A DNA stretch of 5,624 nucleotides from Candidatus Thalassarchaeaceae archaeon (GCA_030747475.1 JASLKO010000017.1:1-5624), one strand, 5' to 3'. Positions 1 through 5,620 are shown, counted from the first letter of the stretch. Notes: generated by a model from the sequence alone, not told the origin. Made by a program: numbers and translations.

Positions 1-435
1 CTAGCGGTATTGTTGATGCTCCTTGTCGCCATTACTGGACACATCTCCCTCATCGTTGGAAAGATTTTGAGGCGACCCCCCATTTCTCTTCCACGCGCAT
101 GGATTTACCCATTGCCTTTCATTGGGCTTAGCATACTAAGCACCATTCTAGTCACCGACATAGAAAGTAATTTCTCAAATGAAATTGGAACCTATTTTGT
201 CTATGTTGGTTGGATCTTACTCCTTTCACCTGGGCCCATTTACATTCACCTTTCATGGGCACCAAGGTGGCGCTTATTGTGTCGATTGGAAGAGGGTTTA
301 GATCCATTTGATGGTGATGTTCCTGCACCAAAAATGAATGTCGAAGAGGAACTTGGCGATGACAGTGATATGGAATTGGCCATCGAAGATATCGAAGATA
401 ACCCCCCGATACTTCACCATGATGGCGAGGAATGA
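1..435 (+). CDS. Membrane protein of unknown function, 3' part only
   Basis: The frame is open from the first base to a TGA at 433-435 (144 visible codons) with no stop upstream, so the gene most likely enters from the left edge; TTG at 10 and ATG at 16 are possible but unconvincing starts because they lie inside a hydrophobic segment. Numbering from base 1, three likely membrane segments are visible at about residues 1-20, 33-53 and 62-84, separated by short loops, one of them basic (KILRRPP). From about residue 96 the protein becomes a soluble, strongly acidic tail rich in Asp and Glu, including a duplicated Ile-Glu-Asp. This suggests an integral membrane protein with a charged C-terminal tail, perhaps cytoplasmic. 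I recognise no family motif. The stop directly abuts the stop of the convergent gene on the opposite strand. Coding is supported by the hydrophobic/charged organisation and by the exact fit with its neighbour. Confidence 0.7.
   Translation, partial: LAVLLMLLVAITGHISLIVGKILRRPPISLPRAWIYPLPFIGLSILSTILVTDIESNFSNEIGTYFVYVGWILLLSPGPIYIHLSWAPRWRLLCRLEEGLDPFDGDVPAPKMNVEEELGDDSDMELAIEDIEDNPPILHHDGEE
382..399 (+). repeat. Tandem duplication of a 9-base unit in the acidic tail
   Basis: ATCGAAGAT occurs twice in direct succession (382-390 and 391-399), in frame, encoding Ile-Glu-Asp twice within the acidic C-terminal tail of the membrane protein. This is a minor in-frame repeat of the kind that arises by slippage in disordered tails. 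Confidence 0.7.
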
Positions 436-1617
436 TTAGATCAGTCCGACCTTTCTCCCCGCTGACTCATATCCTTGTAGCACATTGTCCAATTGTTCAT
501 TGGTCAGTCCAGCCGACAATTGATTTCGCACTCGGGCGGCATCCCTGGCCACCATCGGGAATACGATTGCGCCCGCAACAATTCCTTGTTCACGAAGTGC
601 AGCAACCAATTCTTTGGCGATGCGGCTTTCACCACACATCACCGGGATGATAGGTGTGGTCGAAACACCCAAGTCAAAGCCCAGTGATGCCATTTCAGAA
701 CGGAAGCGATCGGTGTTTTTCCAAAGTCTTGCATGGTGCTGCGGCTCTTCCATGAGCACCTCAACAGCGGCCTTCTGGGCAGCAGCAACACCGGGGGGTT
801 GACTGCCAGATAGTAGCCAAGATCTAGAATGATTAAGGGCGTGGGTGCGCATTTGCGCACTGCCTGCTACAATCCCACCTTGAACACCAAGTGCCTTTGA
901 AAATGAACCGATTTCAAAATCAACTCGACCTTGTAACCCAAAGTGATCTACGATTCCAGCACCACTTTGCCCCATGACACCTTCACCATGACAATCGTCC
1001 ACAAACACCATCGCATCATGAGCTTCTGCCAATTCAGTAATTTCATCTAATGGACAAATGTCACCGTCCATAGAGAATACTCCATCGGTAATGATGAGCT
1101 TTCGTTCCGCATCAGCATGATCCTTCAGAGCACGCTCCAACCCGGCCATATCATTGTGTGGATACACGGCCCTTTGGGCCTTTGTCAAGCGGACGCCATC
1201 AATGATCGAGCCGTGATTTAGCTCATCGGAAATGATGACATCTTGTTTGCCTTGCACCAGTGTTGGAATAAGCCCTACATTAGCGGTGTACCCCGCACTA
1301 TAGATGAGGCTGGCCTCAACGCCCTTGAATTTAGCCACAGCCTCTTCAGCTGCCAGATGAATGTCCATGGTCCCTGAAATCGCACGGACAGACCCACTGC
1401 CAGCACCATATTTTTCAGTCGCCTCAATCATTGCAGACATCACCTTGGGGTGGGTTGTCAAATTGAGATAATTATTGGCGGACAACATGATCATCCTTTG
1501 ACCATCAACTGTGCATTCAGGTTCACTTGCACTTTCAAGTGTAGGTGGTTCCCAATTGAGGCCGCCTGAGACCAACATTTCGTAACGCTCTGCCATCCAT
1601 TGATGATTGCGTGCCAT
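436..1617 (-). CDS. kbl: Alpha-oxoamine synthase, probably glycine C-acetyltransferase (2-amino-3-ketobutyrate CoA ligase)
   Basis: This is a 393-residue PLP enzyme of fold type I, full length for the family. Kbl reversibly joins glycine and acetyl-CoA to 2-amino-3-ketobutyrate, usually acting after threonine dehydrogenase in threonine breakdown in the cytosol. Visible family signatures are NNYLNL..HP (48-57), the SVRAISGT...H block (76-87), the cofactor-stacking His in DELNHGSIIDGVR (H135), DGVFSMDGD (178-186), VDDCH with the pyridine-nitrogen Asp (D207) and H210, and the Schiff-base lysine in SFSKALG (K241). The NHGSIIDGVRL and FSMDGD blocks and the C-terminal IIPVM...SAGLT.EQL pattern resemble Kbl more than BioF, and Gly-Thr rather than Gly-Asn at 82-83 also argues against BioF. 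The usual NYLGL is NYLNL here. No threonine dehydrogenase or biotin gene lies nearby, so the acyl-CoA substrate is inferred; a serine-palmitoyltransferase-like or BioF-like enzyme remains possible. ATG at 1617 is the first plausible start; no clear ribosome site precedes it. Confidence 0.8.
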   Translation of the reverse strand: MARNHQWMAERYEMLVSGGLNWEPPTLESASEPECTVDGQRMIMLSANNYLNLTTHPKVMSAMIEATEKYGAGSGSVRAISGTMDIHLAAEEAVAKFKGVEASLIYSAGYTANVGLIPTLVQGKQDVIISDELNHGSIIDGVRLTKAQRAVYPHNDMAGLERALKDHADAERKLIITDGVFSMDGDICPLDEITELAEAHDAMVFVDDCHGEGVMGQSGAGIVDHFGLQGRVDFEIGSFSKALGVQGGIVAGSAQMRTHALNHSRSWLLSGSQPPGVAAAQKAAVEVLMEEPQHHARLWKNTDRFRSEMASLGFDLGVSTTPIIPVMCGESRIAKELVAALREQGIVAGAIVFPMVARDAARVRNQLSAGLTNEQLDNVLQGYESAGRKVGLI

Positions 1618-1691
1618 GAGACGACCACAGGCTGATTGGCTGTTGATGCTTACGCCAAGACATTCATGACGAAAGGGGCCTAGGACAAGAC
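1618..1691. promoter_or_regulatory. Divergent intergenic region between the oxoamine synthase and the PqqB-like hydrolase
   Basis: These 74 bases separate two genes read outward, so both promoters should lie here unless transcripts start inside the neighbouring genes. I see no convincing archaeal TATA box on either strand; the region is not AT-rich, and the closest candidate for the + gene is the weak CATTCATGA at 1661-1669, about 27 bases before its ATG. An 8-base direct repeat CAAGACAT occurs at 1656-1663 and 1686-1693, with starts 30 bases apart, the second copy running into the hydrolase start codon. Short palindromes TCATGA (1664-1669) and CCTAGG (1679-1684) are present. A weak purine run, GAAAGGGG (1671-1678), lies 13 bases before the hydrolase ATG, rather far for a ribosome site. 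Promoter function is inferred from gene orientation only. Confidence 0.4.
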
Positions 1692-2576
1692 ATGGGAGAG
1701 GTTCGCATCACCGTTCTGGGGACCGCGCAAGATGGTGGATTCCCGCAACCTGGGTGCAGTAGAGAGTGTTGCCAAAGAGTTCGCGAGAATAAGTCACTGC
1801 GACGCCATCCCGTCAGTTTAGGAATCATGGGTTTTGACGGTTCAACCCACTTGATTGAAGCGAGTCGACACATGGGTGAACAATTCGAAATATGGACCGA
1901 TTATGGTTCGTCAGAAGAACAACTGAGTTCAGTTAGCATCACTCATGCACACCTCGGCCATGTGGATGGTTTGGGTTTGTTTGGGAAGGAAGTGATGGGA
2001 CTCAAACACCTCAAAGTGCACTGCAGCCAGTCGGTAGCGACATTGATTGAAAGAAATCCAATGTGGAATTCATTATTTGAACAAGGCGTGATTCAACCAA
2101 TAATTTGGACTCCAAACGCCTCATTTGAACCAAGTCAAGGGTGTGGATTTACAATTCGGGCCATCCCTGTGCCACATCGTGATGAATTGAGTGATAACCA
2201 TGCACTATTGATTGAGAGTACCGACCAAAATCTCCTATTCATGCCCGATCATGACACTTGGGATGAGACACTGGGAGGCACGACCATACGTCAATGGCTT
2301 CGTGACCTAAATGTCAATATCGCCCTGATCGATGGTACTTTTTGGGACCAAAACGAGTTGAAACATCGTGATATGGACGAAATACCACACCCTACCGTTC
2401 GTGAAAGTACTGAGAGGTTAGGGTCGAAACTGGATGATGATGTTGACATTCGATTTATTCACCTCAACCATACGAACCCATTGTGCAATCCTGAATCCAA
2501 TGAATCGACCAAACTTGCTTCAAACGGATGGTTGGTCGCAAATGAAGGGGATTCGTTCACGCTTGAACGGTTATGA
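1692..2576 (+). CDS. PqqB-like metallo-beta-lactamase-fold hydrolase
   Basis: This 294-residue protein is about the length of PqqB-family proteins. The N-terminus has a PqqB-type block, VLGTAQDGGFPQPGC followed by two more cysteines (C22, C26, C27), resembling the GGFPQ-x-C-x-C-x-x-C region of PqqB, where cysteines can hold a structural metal. The metallo-beta-lactamase motif is present as THAHLGHVDGL (H85, H87, H90). Further likely motifs are VPHRDELSDNHALLIES, LFMPDHDTW, LIDGTFWD and FIHLNHTNPL, the last two closely recalling PqqB. Unlike classical PqqB, whose corresponding motif is degraded, this HxHxxH is intact, so metal-dependent hydrolysis or oxidation is plausible; the substrate is unknown. 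No other pqq gene or PqqA-like peptide is in the window, so a role in PQQ synthesis should not be assumed. The start at 1692 puts the conserved RITVLGTAQDGG at residue 5, as expected for the family. Its TGA overlaps the upstream ribK start as ATGA, indicating co-transcription. Confidence 0.85.
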   Translation: MGEVRITVLGTAQDGGFPQPGCSRECCQRVRENKSLRRHPVSLGIMGFDGSTHLIEASRHMGEQFEIWTDYGSSEEQLSSVSITHAHLGHVDGLGLFGKEVMGLKHLKVHCSQSVATLIERNPMWNSLFEQGVIQPIIWTPNASFEPSQGCGFTIRAIPVPHRDELSDNHALLIESTDQNLLFMPDHDTWDETLGGTTIRQWLRDLNVNIALIDGTFWDQNELKHRDMDEIPHPTVRESTERLGSKLDDDVDIRFIHLNHTNPLCNPESNESTKLASNGWLVANEGDSFTLERL

Positions 2577-3070
2577 GGGGGGGGCGCACGCGCTCCGGCA
2601 TGCGCCTCAATGGAACGGTGAGCAGCGGGCTTGGAAGAGCCCATGTTTTCATGGCACAAGAGCACTACCAGAATCAATTCAAGGTTATTTTGGGCGCCAA
2701 TGCTTGGCCTGGTACATTGAATGTACAAGTCTCGGGAGAAGACTTGGCATCGTATGTTGCATTGAGAAATATTTCTGGAGTCGACACATTGGACATCAAG
2801 GAAGAAACCAAATCTAGCGCTTCAGAAATCGACATCTCCGAAATCGAAAATTTTCGTGTACGTGGATTTTTGCGAGAAGGGCGTTCTTTTGGAGGCGCCA
2901 CAGCATTTCATGCCACCATGCACCGAGAAAGCAAGGGAGAGGTACAATGTGCAATTTTGATTCCTGATTTGACTAGACACGTGGATGTAGTCGAAGTCAT
3001 TGCAACCGAATTCTTACGAGAATGCTTGGAACTTCAAGATGGTGATGAAGTCACCCTCAAATTGAGTTGA
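2573..3070 (+). CDS. ribK: CTP-dependent riboflavin kinase (archaeal type)
   Basis: RibK phosphorylates riboflavin to FMN using CTP rather than ATP, in the cytosol. The 165-residue product matches the archaeal DUF120 family across its length: GTVSSGLGRAHVF (14-26) is the family's glycine-rich N-terminal strand, followed by HYQNQFKVILGANAWPGTLNVQV (31-53 region), where T48 and N50 of PGTLN correspond to the metal/nucleotide-binding Thr-Leu-Asn of the family, and ends with AILIPDLTRH, VVEVIATEFLRE and LQDGDEVTLKL. There is no N-terminal winged-helix domain, which some archaeal homologues carry. Two starts are possible: ATG at 2573, overlapping the hydrolase stop (ATGA), or ATG at 2600, which gives a 156-residue protein beginning MRLNGTVSSG, closer to where the family usually starts. 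Residues 2-9 of the longer form are basic, are encoded partly by a G8 tract and look non-conserved, so 2600 may be the true start. The gene overlaps the convergent truA by 14 bp at its 3' end. Confidence 0.9.
   Translation: MRGGRTRSGMRLNGTVSSGLGRAHVFMAQEHYQNQFKVILGANAWPGTLNVQVSGEDLASYVALRNISGVDTLDIKEETKSSASEIDISEIENFRVRGFLREGRSFGGATAFHATMHRESKGEVQCAILIPDLTRHVDVVEVIATEFLRECLELQDGDEVTLKLS
2577..2584. repeat. G8 homopolymer at the hydrolase/ribK junction
   Basis: Eight consecutive G residues lie directly after the ATGA overlap. The tract is inside the first codons of ribK if the start at 2573 is used and upstream of the alternative start at 2600. It could act as a strong but distant purine-rich ribosome-binding stretch for 2600 (15 bases away), and it is a place where length errors or slippage are likely. 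Confidence 0.8.
2581..2608 (+). promoter_or_regulatory. GC-rich potential hairpin around the alternative ribK start
   Basis: GGCGCA at 2583-2588 pairs perfectly with TGCGCC at 2601-2606, and the stem can be extended by a G-U pair (2582/2607) and a G-C pair (2581/2608), leaving a 12-base loop. The start codon at 2600-2602 lies at the loop/3'-arm boundary, so the structure could reduce access to it. The stem is short and the local sequence is GC-rich, so it may be coincidental. No known riboswitch is recognised. Confidence 0.3.
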
Positions 3071-3944
3071 GATGATTTAACCAAGCTGCTTGATGCAATT
3101 GGTCCTGCTCTCTTCTGGCTTTTTCAGCCCACAAACTAAACGCACGACCCGTGGGTGGTTTTTCGACCACAAGTGGGAGTACAAATTCTAACTTTGCCTT
3201 GGTGCAAAGATACGGTGTTTCGGAATGTTCAATGTGCCATAATGTCAACCATTCTGGTACAGAACGGCCAAAATCCGCTGGGACTTCAGGTTGATGAAGT
3301 GCTTGACTGATTTGATCGATTGTGTATTTCCCCTTACTCAATCCAACAAAAGCGGATGCGATACGTCGGACTTGATTCCAAACGAATCCTTGAGCCTCAA
3401 TCGAAAAACCAAGAACCTCACCCCTATCATCGACCCATGGTTTGCACGATAGAACATTCTTGATGGTAGAACGGCCTTCTTGTTGACGACAGAAATTTGT
3501 GAAATCATGTTCGCCAACAAAAATAGAGCACCACTCGTTTAATTCATCAACACTAACTGGAGTCCAACCATTCAATGCCTGTAATCGGTAGAGATAAGTT
3601 CGCGAAATGGCATCCCTTGTCCTAAATTCTGAATCCACAGATTGTGCAGCCCATATCCGAATATCCGTTGCAATTTGGTCATTGAGGGCTGTGATGATTC
3701 CTCGTTCGCCAACGCCTTCCCAAATTTGTGCTGGAATATCAAAACTACCGATGTTCATTCGAGCATCAACACCCCCATCTGTTCGACTTGAAAGGGTCAC
3801 TGGATGGGTGCCCTTGGCACACCAATTCAAACGGAATAAGGCCCCTTCAAGTTCACCCTGAACGGTGGGCACATTGGGTTGAACCTGTGAACCACTGTAT
3901 CCATTGCCAAGGTAGCCTACTGCAACGGCGACTCGCACCGTCAT
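3057..3944 (-). CDS. truA: tRNA pseudouridine synthase A family protein
   Basis: TruA-family enzymes isomerise uridine to pseudouridine in the anticodon stem-loop of tRNAs (positions 38-40) in the cytosol. The 295-residue protein is full length to slightly long. The N-terminal AVGYLGNGYSGSQVQPNVPTVQGELEGAL block is the first family domain; the catalytic aspartate is D56 in SSRTDGGVDA; RTYLYRL (115-121) carries the conserved active-site tyrosine motif; HDFTNFC (146-152) and QGFVWNQVRRI (185-195) are the second-domain signatures; PADFGRSVPEWLTLWHIEH near 222-240 fits the usual C-terminal block, although the sequence differs from the common PPxGL form. About 25 further residues, charged and Gln-rich, follow at the C-terminus. 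ATG at 3944 is preceded by GAGG with a 7-base spacing, and the gene lies 9 bases after the TPR gene, so the two are very probably one transcript. The 3' end overlaps ribK by 14 bp, tail to tail. Confidence 0.92.
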   Translation of the reverse strand: MTVRVAVAVGYLGNGYSGSQVQPNVPTVQGELEGALFRLNWCAKGTHPVTLSSRTDGGVDARMNIGSFDIPAQIWEGVGERGIITALNDQIATDIRIWAAQSVDSEFRTRDAISRTYLYRLQALNGWTPVSVDELNEWCSIFVGEHDFTNFCRQQEGRSTIKNVLSCKPWVDDRGEVLGFSIEAQGFVWNQVRRIASAFVGLSKGKYTIDQISQALHQPEVPADFGRSVPEWLTLWHIEHSETPYLCTKAKLEFVLPLVVEKPPTGRAFSLWAEKARREQDQLHQAAWLNHLNSI

Positions 3945-3951
3945 GGTCGTG

Positions 3952-3955
3952 CCTC
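3952..3955 (-). promoter_or_regulatory. Ribosome-binding site of truA
   Basis: On the minus strand GAGG (within GTGAGG, 3952-3957) lies 7 bases before the truA ATG and overlaps the TGA stop of the upstream TPR gene (3954-3956). The sequence and spacing fit an archaeal Shine-Dalgarno site and suggest that truA translation is coupled to termination on the TPR gene. It supports the choice of 3944 as the truA start. Confidence 0.55.
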
Positions 3956-4472
3956 ACTCTGATAGCAATTCGACAACTGTTCCTGTCGACACAAAGCCAA
4001 GTCCTGTGACGGCCCATTCTAGAGCGGTCTTCAGATATTGTTGAGCCATAGGGTGATTTCTGTCGCCGTCTGTTTGCATTTCAACAACTTCAACCAATTG
4101 ACGAGCGGCCTCGTATAGCATGTCATTGACATCGACTTCTTGGGCGTCTGCCATTTCCTGAAGTCGTGTGTATTCCTTGACCGCTGCGGGGACTCGATTG
4201 CAATCTAGACAAAATGATGCAAAGGAGGCGACGATTTCGAGGTTATCTGAATCCAGTTTCATGGCATCCTTGTACCGCTTTCGAATCAATCCTGGATTGA
4301 CCTCATCATTCATGTTCTCAGTGTGTTCCATGAAAGCTGATTCAGCCCAGCCATAATGGCCAGCTGAATTTTCAGGTTCTGATTCAATAAGTGTCTCAAA
4401 TACGGCCATGGCTGCTTGGAAGTCTCCAGCGGACATGGCTTGCGCGGCTTGTAGCATAATCTCGTCTGACAT
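3954..4472 (-). CDS. TPR-repeat protein of unknown function
   Basis: This 172-residue acidic protein has no signal peptide or membrane segment and is probably cytosolic. Residues 7-35 (AAQAMSAGDFQAAMAVFETLIESEP) form a clear tetratricopeptide repeat with the expected small residues, Gly-Asp turn and closing Pro; about 36-75 and 77-110 look like two further degenerate repeats (the latter with CLDCNRVPAAVKEYTRL), followed by helical sequence to the end. TPR arrays bind partner proteins; no catalytic motif is visible, so I assign no function. It lies 53 bases after the bPH2-domain membrane protein and 9 bases before truA on the same strand, which suggests an operon, and a partnership with the membrane protein is only a guess. 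ATG at 4472 gives an MSDE start like the MSDD start of the upstream gene; ATG at 4457 (M6) is a possible alternative. The start codon lies at the foot of a perfect inverted repeat. Confidence 0.8.
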   Translation of the reverse strand: MSDEIMLQAAQAMSAGDFQAAMAVFETLIESEPENSAGHYGWAESAFMEHTENMNDEVNPGLIRKRYKDAMKLDSDNLEIVASFASFCLDCNRVPAAVKEYTRLQEMADAQEVDVNDMLYEAARQLVEVVEMQTDGDRNHPMAQQYLKTALEWAVTGLGFVSTGTVVELLSE

Positions 4473-4491
4473 CGACCCCTGCGGGGTCGAT
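4471..4491 (-). promoter_or_regulatory. Perfect inverted repeat (9-bp arms, 3-base loop) at the TPR gene start
   Basis: The arms ATCGACCCC (4471-4479) and GGGGTCGAT (4483-4491) are exact complements separated by TGC. In the minus-strand transcript this folds into a 9-bp, GC-rich hairpin with loop GCA, and its last two bases are the A and U of the TPR start codon; the GGGGU stretch just before the codon is also in the stem. It could therefore limit translation of the TPR gene unless opened. As double-stranded DNA it is also a good 21-bp operator-like dyad centred 9 bases upstream of the start codon. There is no following U tract, so an intrinsic terminator of the upstream gene is unlikely. Function is inferred from symmetry and position. 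Confidence 0.55.
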
Positions 4492-4495
4492 TACC

Positions 4496-4503
4496 CATAA
4501 TAA
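4496..4503 (-). promoter_or_regulatory. Weak TATA-like box upstream of the TPR gene
   Basis: On the minus strand TTATTATG is centred about 27 bases before the TPR ATG, the spacing expected of an archaeal TATA box for a leaderless or nearly leaderless transcript. The match to TTTAWATA is only partial, and the preceding GCTTCC is not a good purine-rich BRE. If real, the TPR-truA pair would have its own promoter, and the adjacent inverted repeat would lie between the TATA box and the transcription start. Confidence 0.3.
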
Positions 4504-4525
4504 GGAAGCGGCGTGTGTAGGTCAC

Positions 4526-5620
4526 TCAAATATCGGACAATAGATCATCAACATCGACATCTGCAGCGGCTGCAGGATTGTTGCTCAGCATGTCTTTCAT
4601 TTCCATTAGAACCTCAAGCTGCTGATCCTGTTTTGTTGACGTCGAATTTTCATGATGTAATCGATTGATGAGTTCAAATGCCTCTTGCCACTTTCCGATT
4701 CCATAAAGTGCAACATCGGGAGTGTAGCGCTCAGTCTTGATGGTGCGCTGATACGTGAAAATGAATAACATGCTACGAATCAATCCAATGATTCCACCAC
4801 TCTTTGAGTCGGGATCATTAGACGACCTCGATGTGGGGATGGCGACTGCACCTCCAACCGTTTCTGAACTCAAGTGGGAGCCATCGCCGATGTTACAGTA
4901 AATTGTACAGTAACCAAATAGTGCACCTAAGGGTGAACGGCGCTTGGCAACGGCAACGATATCCTCGTGCAGGATTCTGTGGCCATCTCGCTCCCAGATG
5001 AATTTCTGATGGTGGATGACTCGCTCAGTGGTAACCGCATACAGGAAGCTTCTCTGATACCAGAATGTAATCAGCATGAATAGAGTGGTCCAGAAGATGC
5101 CCGCAATCGTCAAATTATAGTCGAATGGGAAGAATTCCTTCTCGGTTACACCGACAAATGCCAAGAATGAATCAAGATTGATAATTAGGGGAGATATTGA
5201 GACGAGAAGGAGGTATATGGTCACCCATCGTCCACTTGCTGGGTGGTTGAAAACTCGATTAAGCCATGTAAAGAATAACATGACAAAGGCAAAACCAAAA
5301 CCATTCTGCCATACACTAATTTCAACCATTGTGTAGAAAATCCATTCGTACCACTCTGCATCGTCAGGTGCACTTGCCCAATCAAAGAACATGTGTATTC
5401 CCAGAATAAAAAATCCAACGAAATATAACGGGAGGAATGCGAATGGGGAACACCGTCGAGTCAAAAGAATCTCTTCGCCATCAAGTGTTTGCAATTCCAT
5501 ATCCAACTTTGTTTGGAGTAAATTTTGAGGGTTTTGTGCTGCGGAGTCTGAATCATCATCATCCTGATCAGCAGGGGCCATGCTTGGCATCATTGAAGGT
5601 AGGGTCTGGTCATCGGACAT
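4526..5620 (-). CDS. Multi-pass membrane protein with a bacterial-PH-like (bPH2/YdbS-type) domain
   Basis: This 364-residue protein starts with a soluble Met/Pro/Asp-rich region (1-40) with no signal peptide, followed by TLDGEEILLTRRCSP and then hydrophobic segments at about 60-80, 104-122, 132-154 and 171-187. Directly after the last, LYAVTTERVIHHQKFIWERDGHRILHEDIVAVAKRRSPLGALFGYCTIYC-type sequence (about 193-242) is the first half of a bPH2 domain (Y-x-x-T-x-x-R ... E-D-I ... R-x-S-P-L-G-x-L-F-G). About 50 Ser/Asp/Gly-rich residues follow, including a hydrophobic stretch (about 276-290), before ALYGIGKWQEAFELINRLHHE (304-324), which fits the closing helix. A Gln-rich helix and an acidic tail (DVDVDDLLSDI) finish the protein. 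Such proteins are membrane-associated and of poorly known function. ATG at 5620 (MSDDQ) is chosen; only four bases lie upstream in the window, so a longer N-terminus and its promoter cannot be judged. It heads the visible operon with the TPR gene and truA. Confidence 0.8.
   Translation of the reverse strand: MSDDQTLPSMMPSMAPADQDDDDSDSAAQNPQNLLQTKLDMELQTLDGEEILLTRRCSPFAFLPLYFVGFFILGIHMFFDWASAPDDAEWYEWIFYTMVEISVWQNGFGFAFVMLFFTWLNRVFNHPASGRWVTIYLLLVSISPLIINLDSFLAFVGVTEKEFFPFDYNLTIAGIFWTTLFMLITFWYQRSFLYAVTTERVIHHQKFIWERDGHRILHEDIVAVAKRRSPLGALFGYCTIYCNIGDGSHLSSETVGGAVAIPTSRSSNDPDSKSGGIIGLIRSMLFIFTYQRTIKTERYTPDVALYGIGKWQEAFELINRLHHENSTSTKQDQQLEVLMEMKDMLSNNPAAAADVDVDDLLSDI

Noticed and set aside
432..650. 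Open frame on + starting inside the stop of the left membrane gene
   Set aside because: It is antisense to the C-terminal part of the oxoamine synthase, whose motifs fix the real frame; no family features are visible.
1692..2576. A true pqqB gene and thus PQQ biosynthesis
   Set aside because: The metal-binding histidines differ from classical PqqB, and no pqqA, C, D or E homologue is present; PqqB-like hydrolases occur in many organisms that do not make PQQ.
2434..2817. A 127-codon open frame on + spanning the hydrolase/ribK junction
   Set aside because: It lies in a different frame over two well-supported genes, has no recognisable motif and a composition (rich in Arg, His, Cys, Trp) typical of out-of-frame translation.
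3728..4009. 93-codon open frame on + crossing the truA/TPR junction
   Set aside because: Antisense to the truA N-terminus with its catalytic motif and to the TPR C-terminus; His/Cys-rich composition indicates a shadow frame.
4471..4491. Intrinsic transcription terminator for the bPH2 gene
   Set aside because: The stem is strong, but in the minus-strand direction it is followed by ATGTCAGACGAG, not by a U tract, and it overlaps the next start codon.
4310..4525. 71-codon open frame on - starting with GTG just after the bPH2 gene stop
   Set aside because: It uses another frame over the TPR gene; the protein is basic and motif-free, while the TPR frame shows clear repeats. The 53-base gap is better read as regulatory.
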